A DNA stretch of 25,265 nt. Source: a virus. Both the position numbers and the translations under genes were made by a program. The notes under the pieces are model-generated. The model did not search any database. It saw only the letters and a list, made by a program, of their open reading frames with translations, and was not told the origin of the DNA. This document shows, piece after piece, positions 1 to 8,095 of the stretch. The stretch lies in IMG/VR virus record IMGVR_UViG_3300028031_000013, positions 1-25,265 of that record; one strand, 5' to 3'. How positions within the stretch are numbered: position 1 is the first letter of the stretch; each line of letters starts with the position of its first letter.

Positions 1-1
1 A

Positions 2-925
2 GACGATTTAAAAACGGGCGCTAACCAAGCTATATTCGAAATAACGTTCTGGCAGACGATAGGTTTAATCTATCCGAAGTCACAGAGTGATCCGGCGTCG
101 GAGGTTATAGAATCGGTTGACGAGTATAACGTAGCGGCTTCCGAAGCTTTCGAGGAGGCGGTAAGCCTCGATAGCGCAGTTGAAGAAGTAACTTTTAAAA
201 ACGAATACTTGGCTATTTTAGATACCGTATCAGCGGGTTTGCAAGCTATCGCAGACACCGAAGAAGCCGTTAAAAAACAATTTGAAGCCGTAGTTGATTC
301 AATTAACCAGGGCATAGACGTCTTGATATCTCAGCCTTTAACGTTAGCTTTCCAAACCGCGATATTAATACAAGCACCGGCTCGGGCCTTGACGAGTATC
401 ACGGCGAGGTTATCAGCGTATAGAGATTTAGCCCTTAGCATAATTTCAGGAGACGGCGGGGTCGTAAGCCCAAGCACGGACAGCAGTGCGTCAAATGAAT
501 TCCACACTAACGACCTATATGTCTCCACGTACTCTACTGGCTCTGTGGTTTCAGTAGTAAACCACGAGTTTACCACTAAGTCCGAAGCTATCGAAGCGGC
601 AGAGTTTGTGTTAGAGCAGTTGGATAGCGTTACGAATTGGCGGGATGCTAATTTTCAATCTTTAGGTGAGATCGACACCGGCGGCGCATACCAGCAACTA
701 CAAAGCGCGGTTGCGCTAACGGCGGGTTTCCTGGTTGAGCTGTCGTTCTCACTCAAGCAAGAACGCCGTGTGGTATTATCTCGGGATAGAACTATTATAG
801 ATTTAGTTGCTGAATTTTATGGAGAGGTAGATACACAGTTAGATTTTTTCATAAACTCAAACGATCTCAGCGGGTCGGAGATACTAGAAGTTAAAAAGGG
901 CCGAGAGGTCGTGTACTATGTATAA
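2..925 (+). CDS. Mu gp43-like DNA circularisation/tail protein (5' partial)
   Basis: The frame is open from base 2 with no stop, so the gene begins upstream of the window; an internal TTG at 209 is not a convincing start. The product resembles the C-terminal part of Mu-type 'DNA circulation' proteins (Mu gp43 family). It has a helical, Ala/Glu-rich middle with a region reading LTLAFQTAILIQAPAR, and a typical ending (LVAEFYGEVDTQLDFFINSN, then a closing GREVVYYV). In Mu the gene lies between the tape measure and the gpP-type hub; here it is followed by the hub with an 8-base overlap, which supports the assignment. The name is historical: in Mu-like phages this is a baseplate/tail structural protein, and any link to DNA circularisation is uncertain. 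Confidence 0.75.
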   Translation, partial: DDLKTGANQAIFEITFWQTIGLIYPKSQSDPASEVIESVDEYNVAASEAFEEAVSLDSAVEEVTFKNEYLAILDTVSAGLQAIADTEEAVKKQFEAVVDSINQGIDVLISQPLTLAFQTAILIQAPARALTSITARLSAYRDLALSIISGDGGVVSPSTDSSASNEFHTNDLYVSTYSTGSVVSVVNHEFTTKSEAIEAAEFVLEQLDSVTNWRDANFQSLGEIDTGGAYQQLQSAVALTAGFLVELSFSLKQERRVVLSRDRTIIDLVAEFYGEVDTQLDFFINSNDLSGSEILEVKKGREVVYYV

Positions 926-2144
926 AGTAATTGCGGGCGATACTTTCGACAGTGTATCCCGTAAGACCTACGGCACAGAGATATATTCTAGCAGGATAGC
1001 TAGCGCTAACCCGGGGGTAGTTGAGCCTCTACCTGTTGGTGTGACTATAGTTACGCCAATAATCCCCGAAGACCCAAAGAACCTACCGCAAGCCCCCCAA
1101 TCGGATAATATAGACGAGGTCGCTATTTCAATAGAGGGCGTTAGGTTTAGATTTTGGGATCGTCTGCGAATAGTTAGATCTATAGATTCTATGGACACTG
1201 TGGAGATGTCAGCGCCATTCGACCATGAAGCCCCGGGATTTAGAGAAACTTTCGTACCCTTCTCATTTAAACCCATGTCTATAACCGTAGGCGGGGAGCC
1301 TTTATTCACGGGGACTATGGTAGCCGTGGACCCCGTCATTGAGAAAGATAAAAAAGTTGTGGCTGTTAGTGGCTACGCGTCTCCCGGAGCGCTAAACGAC
1401 TGCACACCCCCGGCCAGTTCATTCCCGCTAGAGTTTGATAACTTAGGTTTACGAGACATAGCGGCGACTATGCTGGGCCCGTTTGGACTCGGCGCGGTGT
1501 TTGAGTCGGACCAAGGCTCAGTATTTGAGCGGGTGGCGTGCGAACCGGGGAACAAGGTCTTGGCGTTCCTAATAGACCTTGCCAAACAAAGAAATCTTGT
1601 TATGTCCAGTTCTCCCAAGGGGGAACTCGTATTCCTACGAGCTATCGAGGGGGGCGTACCTGTTGCTAAGCTACGTCAAGGGGAATCCCCGTTACTATCC
1701 GTAACGCCGAGGTTTAACCCCCAGGAATACTACAGCCACATTACAGGGCTAGAACCCGTGATATTAGGTCTGAAGGGCTCTCAATTCACGGTACGCAACC
1801 CTAGATTACAGGGCGTTATACGACCCTTCACTTTTAAAGCCCCCGATACTTTAGACGCGGATGTGAAAGCCACAGTCGAAGCAAAAGCGGGGCGTATGTT
1901 TGGGGGCATGGCGTCGTACTCCGTAACTGTGGCAACGTGGCGCGATCCGTCGGGCAACTTGTGGACGCCGAATACAGTTGTAAATCTACTAGCCCCGGAT
2001 GCTATGGTTTACGAAGAGTACAGTTTTATAGTGCGCTCTGTCGAGTTTAACAGGGATAGCGTATCAGAAACGGCCCTATTGGATTTAGTTGTACCCGGGT
2101 CGTTTAGTGGAAAAATACCGGAGGTTCTACCGTGGGACGCATAG
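918..2144 (+). CDS. Baseplate hub protein, Mu gp44/gpP-like with N-terminal LysM-like segment
   Basis: A 408-residue protein. Residues 1 to about 46 resemble a LysM-like fold (MYKVIAGDTFDSVSRKTYG ... PLPVGVTIVTP). The rest has the look of a T4 gp27/Mu gp44 hub: early beta-rich VEISIEG-type strands, FEPMSITVGGEPLFTG-like strands, and a late segment reading WRDPSGNLWTPNTVVNLLAP, which is frequent in gpP-type hubs. The hub trimer would hold the central spike and form the top of the cell-puncturing device. The ATG overlaps the end of the upstream gene by 8 bases, and its own stop overlaps the GTG of the spike gene. Identity rests on motif recognition and on Mu gene order. Confidence 0.8.
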   Translation: MYKVIAGDTFDSVSRKTYGTEIYSSRIASANPGVVEPLPVGVTIVTPIIPEDPKNLPQAPQSDNIDEVAISIEGVRFRFWDRLRIVRSIDSMDTVEMSAPFDHEAPGFRETFVPFSFKPMSITVGGEPLFTGTMVAVDPVIEKDKKVVAVSGYASPGALNDCTPPASSFPLEFDNLGLRDIAATMLGPFGLGAVFESDQGSVFERVACEPGNKVLAFLIDLAKQRNLVMSSSPKGELVFLRAIEGGVPVAKLRQGESPLLSVTPRFNPQEYYSHITGLEPVILGLKGSQFTVRNPRLQGVIRPFTFKAPDTLDADVKATVEAKAGRMFGGMASYSVTVATWRDPSGNLWTPNTVVNLLAPDAMVYEEYSFIVRSVEFNRDSVSETALLDLVVPGSFSGKIPEVLPWDA

Positions 2145-2719
2145 CATCTATACTATCATTCGTCAAGGTCGTTAGAAATACCGCAAACATAATAGACGTT
2201 AAAGCGGACCCTGGCGGCGGAGCGAATATAACCGCAGAGAACTTTTCGGCACCAGGTGACGACTCTCACCCCCTAATTGGGGACTATGTATCGTTAATGC
2301 CTGGAAGTGGCGCGGGACGAGAGTTAGCCGTCGGGTACTTGGACCCTCTAAACGAGGCCAAAGCAGACGTCGGGGACAAAAGGATATACGCACGCGGACC
2401 CGATGGCGTATCAATCGTGGACGTGTGGCTTAAAAATACGGGGGAGGCGACGGTATCTAATAGCTCGGCGTCGTTCACGATGTCCCCCACAGGGTCAATA
2501 AAGGGCGAAAATAGCGCGGGGAGTTTTGAATTGTCGGTAGGTGGTGACTTTTTGGTCAATGGCGTTATAATAGATACACTGGGTAATATAACCAGTCCGA
2601 CTACTATAACGGCCGGGACTATAATAGGGACCACGTCTGTCACTGCGGCAGGCAAAGAAATAGCGAACCATGTACACCCGGCGGGTACTCCCCCGGGGAA
2701 CACAGGAGTCAACACGTAA
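2132..2719 (+). CDS. Baseplate central spike / puncturing protein, Mu gp45-like
   Basis: A 195-residue protein with a GTG start inside the end of the hub gene. The N-terminal half reads as an OB-fold type domain (NITAENFSAPGDDSHPLIGD, then a GYLDPLNEAKAD strand region and GPDGVSIVDVWLKNTGE). The C-terminal half is a Thr/Gly/Ile-rich beta-helix type repeat region (SPTTITAGTIIGTTSVTAAG). It ends in NHVHPAGTPPG, an HxH near the tip as in P2 gpV and Mu gp45, where the apex His residues bind iron. The role is the membrane-piercing tip of the contractile tail. It lies directly between the hub and gp46-like genes, as in Mu. Confidence 0.85.
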   Translation: MGRIASILSFVKVVRNTANIIDVKADPGGGANITAENFSAPGDDSHPLIGDYVSLMPGSGAGRELAVGYLDPLNEAKADVGDKRIYARGPDGVSIVDVWLKNTGEATVSNSSASFTMSPTGSIKGENSAGSFELSVGGDFLVNGVIIDTLGNITSPTTITAGTIIGTTSVTAAGKEIANHVHPAGTPPGNTGVNT

Positions 2720-3165
2720 TGGCGGGTCAACAAGGCGACGTAAGCTTATTCCAAACGAATGACGGCGGGGAAATAACTGTCGAAGGTGGGATCGTGACTA
2801 TGAGCGGAGGCCTTGAAACATCGGCGTATCTATCCTTATTCGGGGGGAATGAAGACGACGACGGACGCGCGGATAATCCTTTCAATTGGTGGGCTAACAT
2901 ATCCGAAGTCGAAACGGCTAAACAGTATCGAAGCGAGACACAGAACTTACTACAAGCACTACCCGCTACCACTGGGAACTTAAGAAGAGTTGAAGACGCC
3001 GCAAACCGTGATTTAGCGTGGTTTATAACGGAACGTGTCGCCTCCGCGGTGAATGTAACGGCGAGTATGCCAGGGTTAAATAAACTTAAATTAACAATAG
3101 ACATCGAAGCACTAGGCGCAGACGCCGACTTCGAGTTTGTAGAAAATTGGAAGGCTGGATCATGA
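2719..3165 (+). CDS. Baseplate wedge protein, Mu gp46-like
   Basis: A 148-residue protein starting one base inside the upstream stop (TAATG). It has the pattern of the phage gp46 family: an early GDVSLFQTNDGGEI, a strand LETSAYLSLFGGNEDDDGR, the family-typical NPFNWWAN, then a helical segment ending in DLAWFITERVASAV and a C-terminal ADFEFVENW. In Mu and P2-like tails this protein (the gp25/gpW class) links the sheath and baseplate wedge to the hub. The gene ends in an ATGA overlap with the gp47-like gene, consistent with coupled translation. Confidence 0.8.
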   Translation: MAGQQGDVSLFQTNDGGEITVEGGIVTMSGGLETSAYLSLFGGNEDDDGRADNPFNWWANISEVETAKQYRSETQNLLQALPATTGNLRRVEDAANRDLAWFITERVASAVNVTASMPGLNKLKLTIDIEALGADADFEFVENWKAGS

Positions 3166-4364
3166 GTTTACAGACACCTACAACTAAGGAAATAAGCGAC
3201 AACACAATAGCGCAACTCGAGTCGTCACTAAATCAAACGATACCGAGTGCGCCTAAGTCTTTTATGCGCGTGCTATCTAAAGCTATAGCGGGCGTTTTCG
3301 TCCTCTTGTATAAGTATGGCGGGTTTATATTCTTACAAATGTTCGTACAAACTGCGAGTGCTAAAGACACGGTCGTAAATGGCGTAACTGTGAACCCTCT
3401 TACATTTTGGGGGAGGCTTATAGGTGTCGGAGATCCTACGGCAGCAACTCAGGCAGAACTATTAATCGACATCACTGTGGAGACCCCGTCGGGGACTCTG
3501 CCGTCGGGGTCTCAGCTTGTTAGCTCATCGAACGGGGTTACGTATATCACGATCGGTGCGGTACTACTTAATGCCCCCGTGGTTCAAGCTTCCGCACGGG
3601 CCGTATCTGACCAAGCGGGAGGTGGCGGCGCGGGTGTTATAGGGAACCTAGACGCCGGTGCGATCCTCTCGTTTGCAAACCCTCTCGCTAATGTGGACCG
3701 AAACGCTACGGTGGTTTCTCAGGTAGTTACCGGAGCCGACGGAGAATCCACGGCGGCGTATAGACAGCGCGTTATTGATAGGTTTCAGAAAAGACCACAG
3801 GGTGGGGCTTACGCCGATTATGAGCAGTGGGGTGAAGAAGCAGCGGGTATTATAAATGTTTATCCGTACACAGGGGAACCTGGACAAGTAGACGTCTATA
3901 GTGAAGCGACGGTCGCTAGTAGCGGATCTCCTGACGGCATACCTACCCTAGCCCAATTACAGTCGGTGCTAGATATTATAAATTTTGATTCTAATGGATT
4001 AGCTAACAGACGGAACGCTAACGCATTCGTGAATTCCCTACCCATAACCCGAACTAGCTTCGACGTGGTCGTTACGGGTATTGTCGGGGTGTCATCTTTA
4101 GCAGAAGTTCAAGCTAATGTCACCACTGCGTTAACCGAGTACTTCCTATCCGTCGCACCATTCATCGTGGGGTTGACTATTCCCCCGCGTGCGGATCAGA
4201 TAACTAGAACTCGCGTATCATCTATAGTCGAGGACATAGTAACCGCCTCAGGTGGGACTTTCACGTCGGCCGTATTTTTTGAAACAGGTATCCCCGCGAT
4301 ACTAACAACTTATGTTTTGGGTGAAGGCGAAAAAGCCAAAGCCGATGACGTGACCTTTAATTAA
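3162..4364 (+). CDS. Baseplate J-like protein, Mu gp47-like
   Basis: I chose the ATG at 3162 (ATGA overlap with the upstream stop, GGAAGG seven bases before) over a TTG at 3147. The product of about 400 residues matches the baseplate J family: an early LLYKYGGFIFLQMFVQTAS, the strand TVNPLTFWGRLIGVGDPTAAT, the family signature GADGESTAAYRQRVIDRF with KRPQGGAYADYEQW, and a C-terminal TIPPRADQITRTRVSSIVED. Baseplate J proteins build the baseplate wedges that trigger sheath contraction. The neighbours are gp46-like and gp48-like genes, exactly as in Mu. Confidence 0.88.
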   Translation: MSLQTPTTKEISDNTIAQLESSLNQTIPSAPKSFMRVLSKAIAGVFVLLYKYGGFIFLQMFVQTASAKDTVVNGVTVNPLTFWGRLIGVGDPTAATQAELLIDITVETPSGTLPSGSQLVSSSNGVTYITIGAVLLNAPVVQASARAVSDQAGGGGAGVIGNLDAGAILSFANPLANVDRNATVVSQVVTGADGESTAAYRQRVIDRFQKRPQGGAYADYEQWGEEAAGIINVYPYTGEPGQVDVYSEATVASSGSPDGIPTLAQLQSVLDIINFDSNGLANRRNANAFVNSLPITRTSFDVVVTGIVGVSSLAEVQANVTTALTEYFLSVAPFIVGLTIPPRADQITRTRVSSIVEDIVTASGGTFTSAVFFETGIPAILTTYVLGEGEKAKADDVTFN

Positions 4365-5182
4365 TGAACTGGCTAAATATATTTAAGCATCTGTTGCCTA
4401 ACGCACGAGCGTGGAAGGTTACAGTGACCAAGCAACTACGACAATTCTTTGAAGGGTTGACCGGGCTAGGGGCGGACTCAAAGACGTTTTTTGATGGGGT
4501 GTATGAAGACTTAGACCCTCAGAAGACACGCGAGCTTACAAAATGGGAGCTACAGTTTGCCCTTCCTAACACCCCGCTTACAGAACAAGAACGCCGTGAT
4601 AGACTCGACGCGACGTGGAAAGCCGTCGGCGGGCAAAGCCCACGGTATATACAGGATACTTTGCAAGCTGCAGGTTTTGATGTGTTTATTCACGAGTGGT
4701 GGGTCCCATCAGTAGAACACCCGACAGGCGGGTCGGTAAATGGCGACGTGACACCTACGGCGAGAAATCCGTTTACGTACCTATGGGATGGGGTTAGCCC
4801 TAGAGTATTCGTAGGGTCGGGCCACGACGACGCTTATTGTGGCGGCGACTTGATGTTTGCTAACTCTCAAAATACGCCCCCCGGGTATCCTCTGGTGAAC
4901 AAGGTCGTAGAGTCAACGTCGGGTCCTATAGGGTGCGGCAGTTCTCAGCTATTCGCCGGTGGACTGAATGCCTCCAGTGGCGCGACGCTAGTATCATACG
5001 GGCTAAAACAGTACGTTATACCCGCCGATCCCACAAAATACCCTTACTTTCTATACATAGGCGGGGCGTCTTTCCCCGATCAAGCTATGGTTTTGAATTC
5101 AAGAAAAGACGAATTTGAAGAACTATGCTTAAAAATTTGTCCTACTGAGCAGTGGCTCGGTATTTTAGTTAACTACACATAA
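4364..5182 (+). CDS. Mu gp48-like (YmfQ/DUF2313) tail protein
   Basis: A 272-residue protein. It begins MNWLNIFKHLLPNARAWKVT with FFEGL shortly after, the usual entry of the gp48/YmfQ family. Next comes a helical stretch with TRELTKWELQFALPN, EQERRDRLDATWKAVGGQSP and a YIQDTLQAAGFDVFIHEWW segment. A Cys-containing middle (YCGGDLMFAN, GCGSSQLFAG) and the C-terminal PTEQWLGILVNYT complete it. In Mu the homologue joins the baseplate to the tail fibre. The ATG shares a base with the gp47-like TAA stop. Its C-terminus lies just before the fibre gene, which has its own good ribosome-binding site. Confidence 0.8.
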   Translation: MNWLNIFKHLLPNARAWKVTVTKQLRQFFEGLTGLGADSKTFFDGVYEDLDPQKTRELTKWELQFALPNTPLTEQERRDRLDATWKAVGGQSPRYIQDTLQAAGFDVFIHEWWVPSVEHPTGGSVNGDVTPTARNPFTYLWDGVSPRVFVGSGHDDAYCGGDLMFANSQNTPPGYPLVNKVVESTSGPIGCGSSQLFAGGLNASSGATLVSYGLKQYVIPADPTKYPYFLYIGGASFPDQAMVLNSRKDEFEELCLKICPTEQWLGILVNYT

Positions 5183-5194
5183 GGAGTCTATGAC

Positions 5195-5893
5195 ATGGCA
5201 ACAAACCCAAGTACCCTACCCGAAAACGCGGGGCGCATAACAGGGCCAAACGCGGCGTACCCGTATGGCTCGGCGAAAGACGATACTACGGGGACCACCG
5301 GAGACGGCACACCAATAAAGTCGGCGCTCATGAACGACTCATACGGCTTTTTCCAGTGGCTTTTAACTCAGGCTAATATTGTCCCGAGTGGCACCGCAGA
5401 TACGGCTTTGGTGTCTCAGCTAGGTGACGCAATGGTATCAATATCGGGTACTATATCAGGCTCTCCTCTACCGTGGCCGCTTGGGACTGCACCGACCGGG
5501 TACTTAGAGTGTGCGGGACAGGCGTTTAATATCGTTACGTTCCCCGTTTTAGCTGTAGCCTACCCAGGGGGAGTTTTACCCGATCTAAGGGGTGAATTTA
5601 TTCGTGGGTTTGATAATGGTAGAGGGCTTGATATTGGTCGAGTTATCGGGACGGCTCAAGGAGATGCAATCCGAAACATTACGGCTTCAATTGATGCTTT
5701 AAATGGGACAAACATTGGTCAGTCTCCATCAGGCGCGTTTGCGCATGCAGGGCCTTTGGTTGGAACAGGAAACCCGCCTGTCACGACATCAACCTCTCGG
5801 ACACTTGCATTTGATGCTTCGACCGCAGTCCCAACCGCAGCAGATAACAGACCAACAAACGTCGCATTTATGTACATAGTGAGGGCCGTATAA
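5195..5893 (+). CDS. Tail fibre with phage tail-collar domain
   Basis: A 232-residue protein with a strong AAGGAG at 5181-5186. The N-terminal 80 residues (MATNPSTLPENAGRIT ... MNDSYGFFQWLLTQANIVPS) are the attachment type common at the base of short fibres. About residues 90-150 form a tail-collar domain (PLPWPLGTAPTGYLECAGQA, VLPDLRGEFIRGFDNGRGLD). The C-terminal segment ends RPTNVAFMYIVRAV, the usual collar-fibre ending. This is the likely receptor-contacting tip. Codon use changes after about 5590: ATA and CTA, frequent upstream, almost vanish. This suggests the tip was exchanged by recombination. At 232 residues the fibre is short. Confidence 0.8.
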   Translation: MATNPSTLPENAGRITGPNAAYPYGSAKDDTTGTTGDGTPIKSALMNDSYGFFQWLLTQANIVPSGTADTALVSQLGDAMVSISGTISGSPLPWPLGTAPTGYLECAGQAFNIVTFPVLAVAYPGGVLPDLRGEFIRGFDNGRGLDIGRVIGTAQGDAIRNITASIDALNGTNIGQSPSGAFAHAGPLVGTGNPPVTTSTSRTLAFDASTAVPTAADNRPTNVAFMYIVRAV

Positions 5894-6600
5894 TGAGCTT
5901 TGAATTTTCAGATCATGACAGAGAAATGGACCTATACGATTTTAACCCGGGTACAGGTGAGTTTACCCGTGAGGTATTAACACTTATTAAAGCTAATGAG
6001 GGTTTACCCGCGTATACCACTAACACGCCTATACCGGACCTCCCTGAAGGTTATGTCGCGGTGTTCGACACGGTGTTAAAAGAGTGGGAAACCGTCGAAG
6101 ATAATAGGGGCGAAATAGCGTACTCAAAAGACGGGGATTCCAGCAAGGATTATGTGGTCGCGACTCTGGACCCGATTCCAGATACGCATACTTTAGTGGT
6201 GAAGCCCGCAGGACCGGACTATTCATTTTCGAACGGTGCCTGGTCCCTAAATCCTGATTTAGTAGCAGCTACGCTCGCGGAATGTAAGAAAGAAAAATGT
6301 GCTGAGTTAAGACAGCTGTGTGGTGATGGCATATGCACGGGTTTTAACTCCGACGCTCTGGGGGAAGACCTATCGTATAGATGCCGACAAGATGATCAAG
6401 AGAAGATGTGGGTGGCTTCTGAATCCGCAGCGGGCGGGAAGATATGGGCGGGTGAGTTGTATACACATCACACACAAGCTCAAGGCACGACGGTATACGC
6501 GTTAGGATTGGCTCTCATTGAGTCCTGTACGACGGTGTATGCGGACAAGCTGTTGGAAGTAGCCGCCGCAACTACAGTCGCAGAAGTCGAAGCTATATGA
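5893..6600 (+). CDS. Fibre-associated protein, DUF4376-like; possible fibre assembly factor
   Basis: A 235-residue protein beginning in a TAATG overlap with the fibre gene. The first half has short strands typical of fibre-assembly chaperones (YDFNPGTGEFTREVL, LPEGYVAVFDTVLKEWETV, YSFSNGAWSLNPDL). The second half resembles DUF4376: a helix CKKEKCAELRQLCGDGICTG, then FNSDALGEDLSYRCRQDDQE, and a final helix (VYADKLLEVAAATTVAEVEA). Proteins of this layout directly follow fibre genes in many phages and are annotated as fibre assembly or fibre proteins. The chaperone role is inferred from position. It could equally be a second structural fibre component. Confidence 0.6.
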   Translation: MSFEFSDHDREMDLYDFNPGTGEFTREVLTLIKANEGLPAYTTNTPIPDLPEGYVAVFDTVLKEWETVEDNRGEIAYSKDGDSSKDYVVATLDPIPDTHTLVVKPAGPDYSFSNGAWSLNPDLVAATLAECKKEKCAELRQLCGDGICTGFNSDALGEDLSYRCRQDDQEKMWVASESAAGGKIWAGELYTHHTQAQGTTVYALGLALIESCTTVYADKLLEVAAATTVAEVEAI

Positions 6601-7172
6601 AACTCTGGGATATATTGAAAACTGTCGGGAGTGTGGCTTTACAAGTCGCTCTACCGGGGGCGGGGTCTGCTATAGTCGCCGCCGTTAATGCGTTTCTACC
6701 AGATGATTCCAAGCTACCGGCCGCCGCCACGGGTAACGAGATAAACGACGCTATCGCTAAATTGCCACCTGAGCAGCAAGCGGCCGTACTTGAAAAACAG
6801 TTCGACGTCAGCATAACGGAGATACGCGAAAGTAACTCGACGATACGTGCTATGCTTGAAAGCGACGCTAAGAACCCGCAGACCACGCGGCCTTATATCG
6901 CCAAAGGTTCTTTTTTAGTTGTAGCGTTTGTTTCAATACTATCTATGTCGATGTGGTCTTATGGGGTGTTGTCGGGGAACGCCAGTCTAGTGTCCGTCGT
7001 CATGGGAGGGTGGCAGTTTATACTCGCTCTTATAGCACCCTTAGTAACTTTACTTTGGGCGTATTTCGGAGTCTTGAAAAAAGAACATAAGGACCGTTTA
7101 GACGCGGCGAATGGAAATACCACATTGTCGGGGATTTCTGGTATACTTACTAGCATATTAAACAGGAGATGA
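6597..7172 (+). CDS. Holin-like membrane protein (3TM/GTA-holin type)
   Basis: A 191-residue protein starting in an ATGA overlap. It has a hydrophobic N-terminal segment (about residues 10-35), a soluble middle (LPPEQQAAVLEKQFDVSITE, SDAKNPQTTRPYIAKGSF) and two strong membrane segments at roughly 103-125 and 131-156, followed by a basic/charged tail. The order 'Ala-rich entry, helical linker, TRPY-I-KG, two TM segments' is that of the 3-TM holin family described in gene transfer agents and phages. It would permeabilise the inner membrane at lysis. No endolysin is visible nearby, so the lysis role rests on the family resemblance. Confidence 0.65.
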   Translation: MKLWDILKTVGSVALQVALPGAGSAIVAAVNAFLPDDSKLPAAATGNEINDAIAKLPPEQQAAVLEKQFDVSITEIRESNSTIRAMLESDAKNPQTTRPYIAKGSFLVVAFVSILSMSMWSYGVLSGNASLVSVVMGGWQFILALIAPLVTLLWAYFGVLKKEHKDRLDAANGNTTLSGISGILTSILNRR

Positions 7173-7179
7173 ATATAAC

Positions 7180-7320
7180 ATGAGTGATAAAATAGGGAAA
7201 ATATCAGCTGTTGGCGGAAGAGGCAAACAACGAGAACGCGCGGCTCCAATCAAGGACGAGAAACCTATAGAAGTCGTGGGCGGACGTGGGAAACAACGGG
7301 CCGCAGTTCCGGTACGATGA
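7180..7320 (+). CDS. 46-residue basic protein with duplicated VGGRGKQR motif
   Basis: A short ORF with AGGAGA about 10 bases before its ATG; its TGA overlaps the next ATG (ATGA at 7317). The product is very basic and carries the octamer VGGRGKQR twice (residues about 11-18 and 33-40), each followed by a small Ala/Pro-rich stretch. It has no membrane segment or signal. Family unknown to me. The tight coupling to the neighbouring membrane-protein genes and the good ribosome site support real coding. The duplicated RGKQR could bind nucleic acid or acidic phospholipid, but that is speculation. Confidence 0.6.
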   Translation: MSDKIGKISAVGGRGKQRERAAPIKDEKPIEVVGGRGKQRAAVPVR

Positions 7321-7799
7321 TTTCCGAGACCATAACGCTACTGTTATACGCCCTTGTGGCTATGGCAGCGTTACAGCCTAACTCTCCTAGATTTTTTGCC
7401 GCGATTCTTTTCACAGGTGTAACCCTAATCCACGAGTGGGTGCTGGGCTCATATGGGGGTTTTGAGTACTACGGTAGTGCCGCTATTTTTGACCTTTTCA
7501 TAATAATCGTCGTAGGGAGGGTACGTCCCCTATCGGGTATGGTCCTAGGTCTTCAAAAGATATGTGTCGTATCTATATTTTTAAATCTCGTGGGGTGGCT
7601 AATGTGGGTTTTATACCTTCCGCCCCTCGTGTATGACACGTCATACGCGGGCCTTTACCTATGGTCACTTATTATAATGATGAAAAGGGATACTGACGAT
7701 GCTATGGGAAGTACTGGAGTGGTTGGCGGTTTTACTAGCGTTTGGTTCTATGGCCTCGAAAGGCGTTCGGGTGATGCTAAAAACAAAGGTGGAGCATGA
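7317..7799 (+). CDS. Multi-pass membrane protein in lysis-type cassette, function unknown
   Basis: A 160-residue protein with about four to five hydrophobic segments: residues 5-20, 27-45, 56-68, 82-102 and 108-121. Loops carry RVRPLSG and a final basic MMKRDTDDA. After residue about 125 the sequence becomes Gly-rich and ends KNKGGA. It starts in an ATGA overlap with the 46-residue ORF and ends in another ATGA overlap with the 99-residue gene. I do not recognise a family; similar multi-pass proteins sit near holins in other phages. A second ORF in another frame covers its last 100 bases. Confidence 0.65.
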   Translation: MISETITLLLYALVAMAALQPNSPRFFAAILFTGVTLIHEWVLGSYGGFEYYGSAAIFDLFIIIVVGRVRPLSGMVLGLQKICVVSIFLNLVGWLMWVLYLPPLVYDTSYAGLYLWSLIIMMKRDTDDAMGSTGVVGGFTSVWFYGLERRSGDAKNKGGA

Positions 7800-7887
7800 A
7801 CGTCAAAGAATTATTACTAGAATTAACAAAGAGCCAGAAAGCCGCTTGCGTGGTGTCAACAGTAACGACGGGGACGGGGCTAGGTAA
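7699..7887 (+). CDS. Possible overlapping 62-residue membrane peptide
   Basis: An ORF in a third frame bridging the end of the 160-residue gene and the start of the 99-residue gene. AAAAGGGA at 7683-7690 is 8 bases before its ATG, a better ribosome site than that of the downstream gene. The product has one hydrophobic segment (about residues 3-20, LWEVLEWLAVLLAFGSMA) and then a charged tail (KTKVEHERQRIITRINKE). A membrane anchor with charged tail would suit a small lysis component. Full overlap with two neighbours makes this uncertain: it may be a shadow ORF. Confidence 0.3.
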   Translation: MLWEVLEWLAVLLAFGSMASKGVRVMLKTKVEHERQRIITRINKEPESRLRGVNSNDGDGAR

Positions 7888-8095
7888 GTTTCTAAACATG
7901 CTCCCGCATTACACCGGTCAAATTGCCACGGTAGCGGGGATAGTTCTAAGTATAGTCCTGATATACACCCATTGGCGAAAAGGGCGAGTGGAGTACCGAA
8001 AGACTCGTTTAGAGATACGGATACTCAGAGAAAAAGAAGCGGAGAGCATAGAGGCCGCGCTAGAAAGAGACGAAAAGGAAGAGCTAGAGGGTTAG
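7796..8095 (+). CDS. Small holin-like membrane protein
   Basis: A 99-residue protein with an ATGA overlap to the upstream gene. It has a short amphipathic start (MNVKELLLELTKSQKAA), one or two hydrophobic segments (about 18-33 and 41-58, IATVAGIVLSIVLIYTHW), and a long highly charged C-terminal helix (RKTRLEIRILREKEAESIEA ... EKEELEG). This plan, membrane hairpin then charged tail, is that of class II holins, but an accessory antiholin or other membrane protein is possible. Its TAG at 8093-8095 overlaps the stop of the minus-strand reading frame that comes the other way. Confidence 0.55.
   Translation: MNVKELLLELTKSQKAACVVSTVTTGTGLGKFLNMLPHYTGQIATVAGIVLSIVLIYTHWRKGRVEYRKTRLEIRILREKEAESIEAALERDEKEELEG

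Noticed and set aside
968-1339. Long minus-strand ORFs opposite the tail genes
   Set aside because: They lie opposite well-recognised tail proteins, have no ribosome sites and no domain-like sequence; they are reading-frame shadows.
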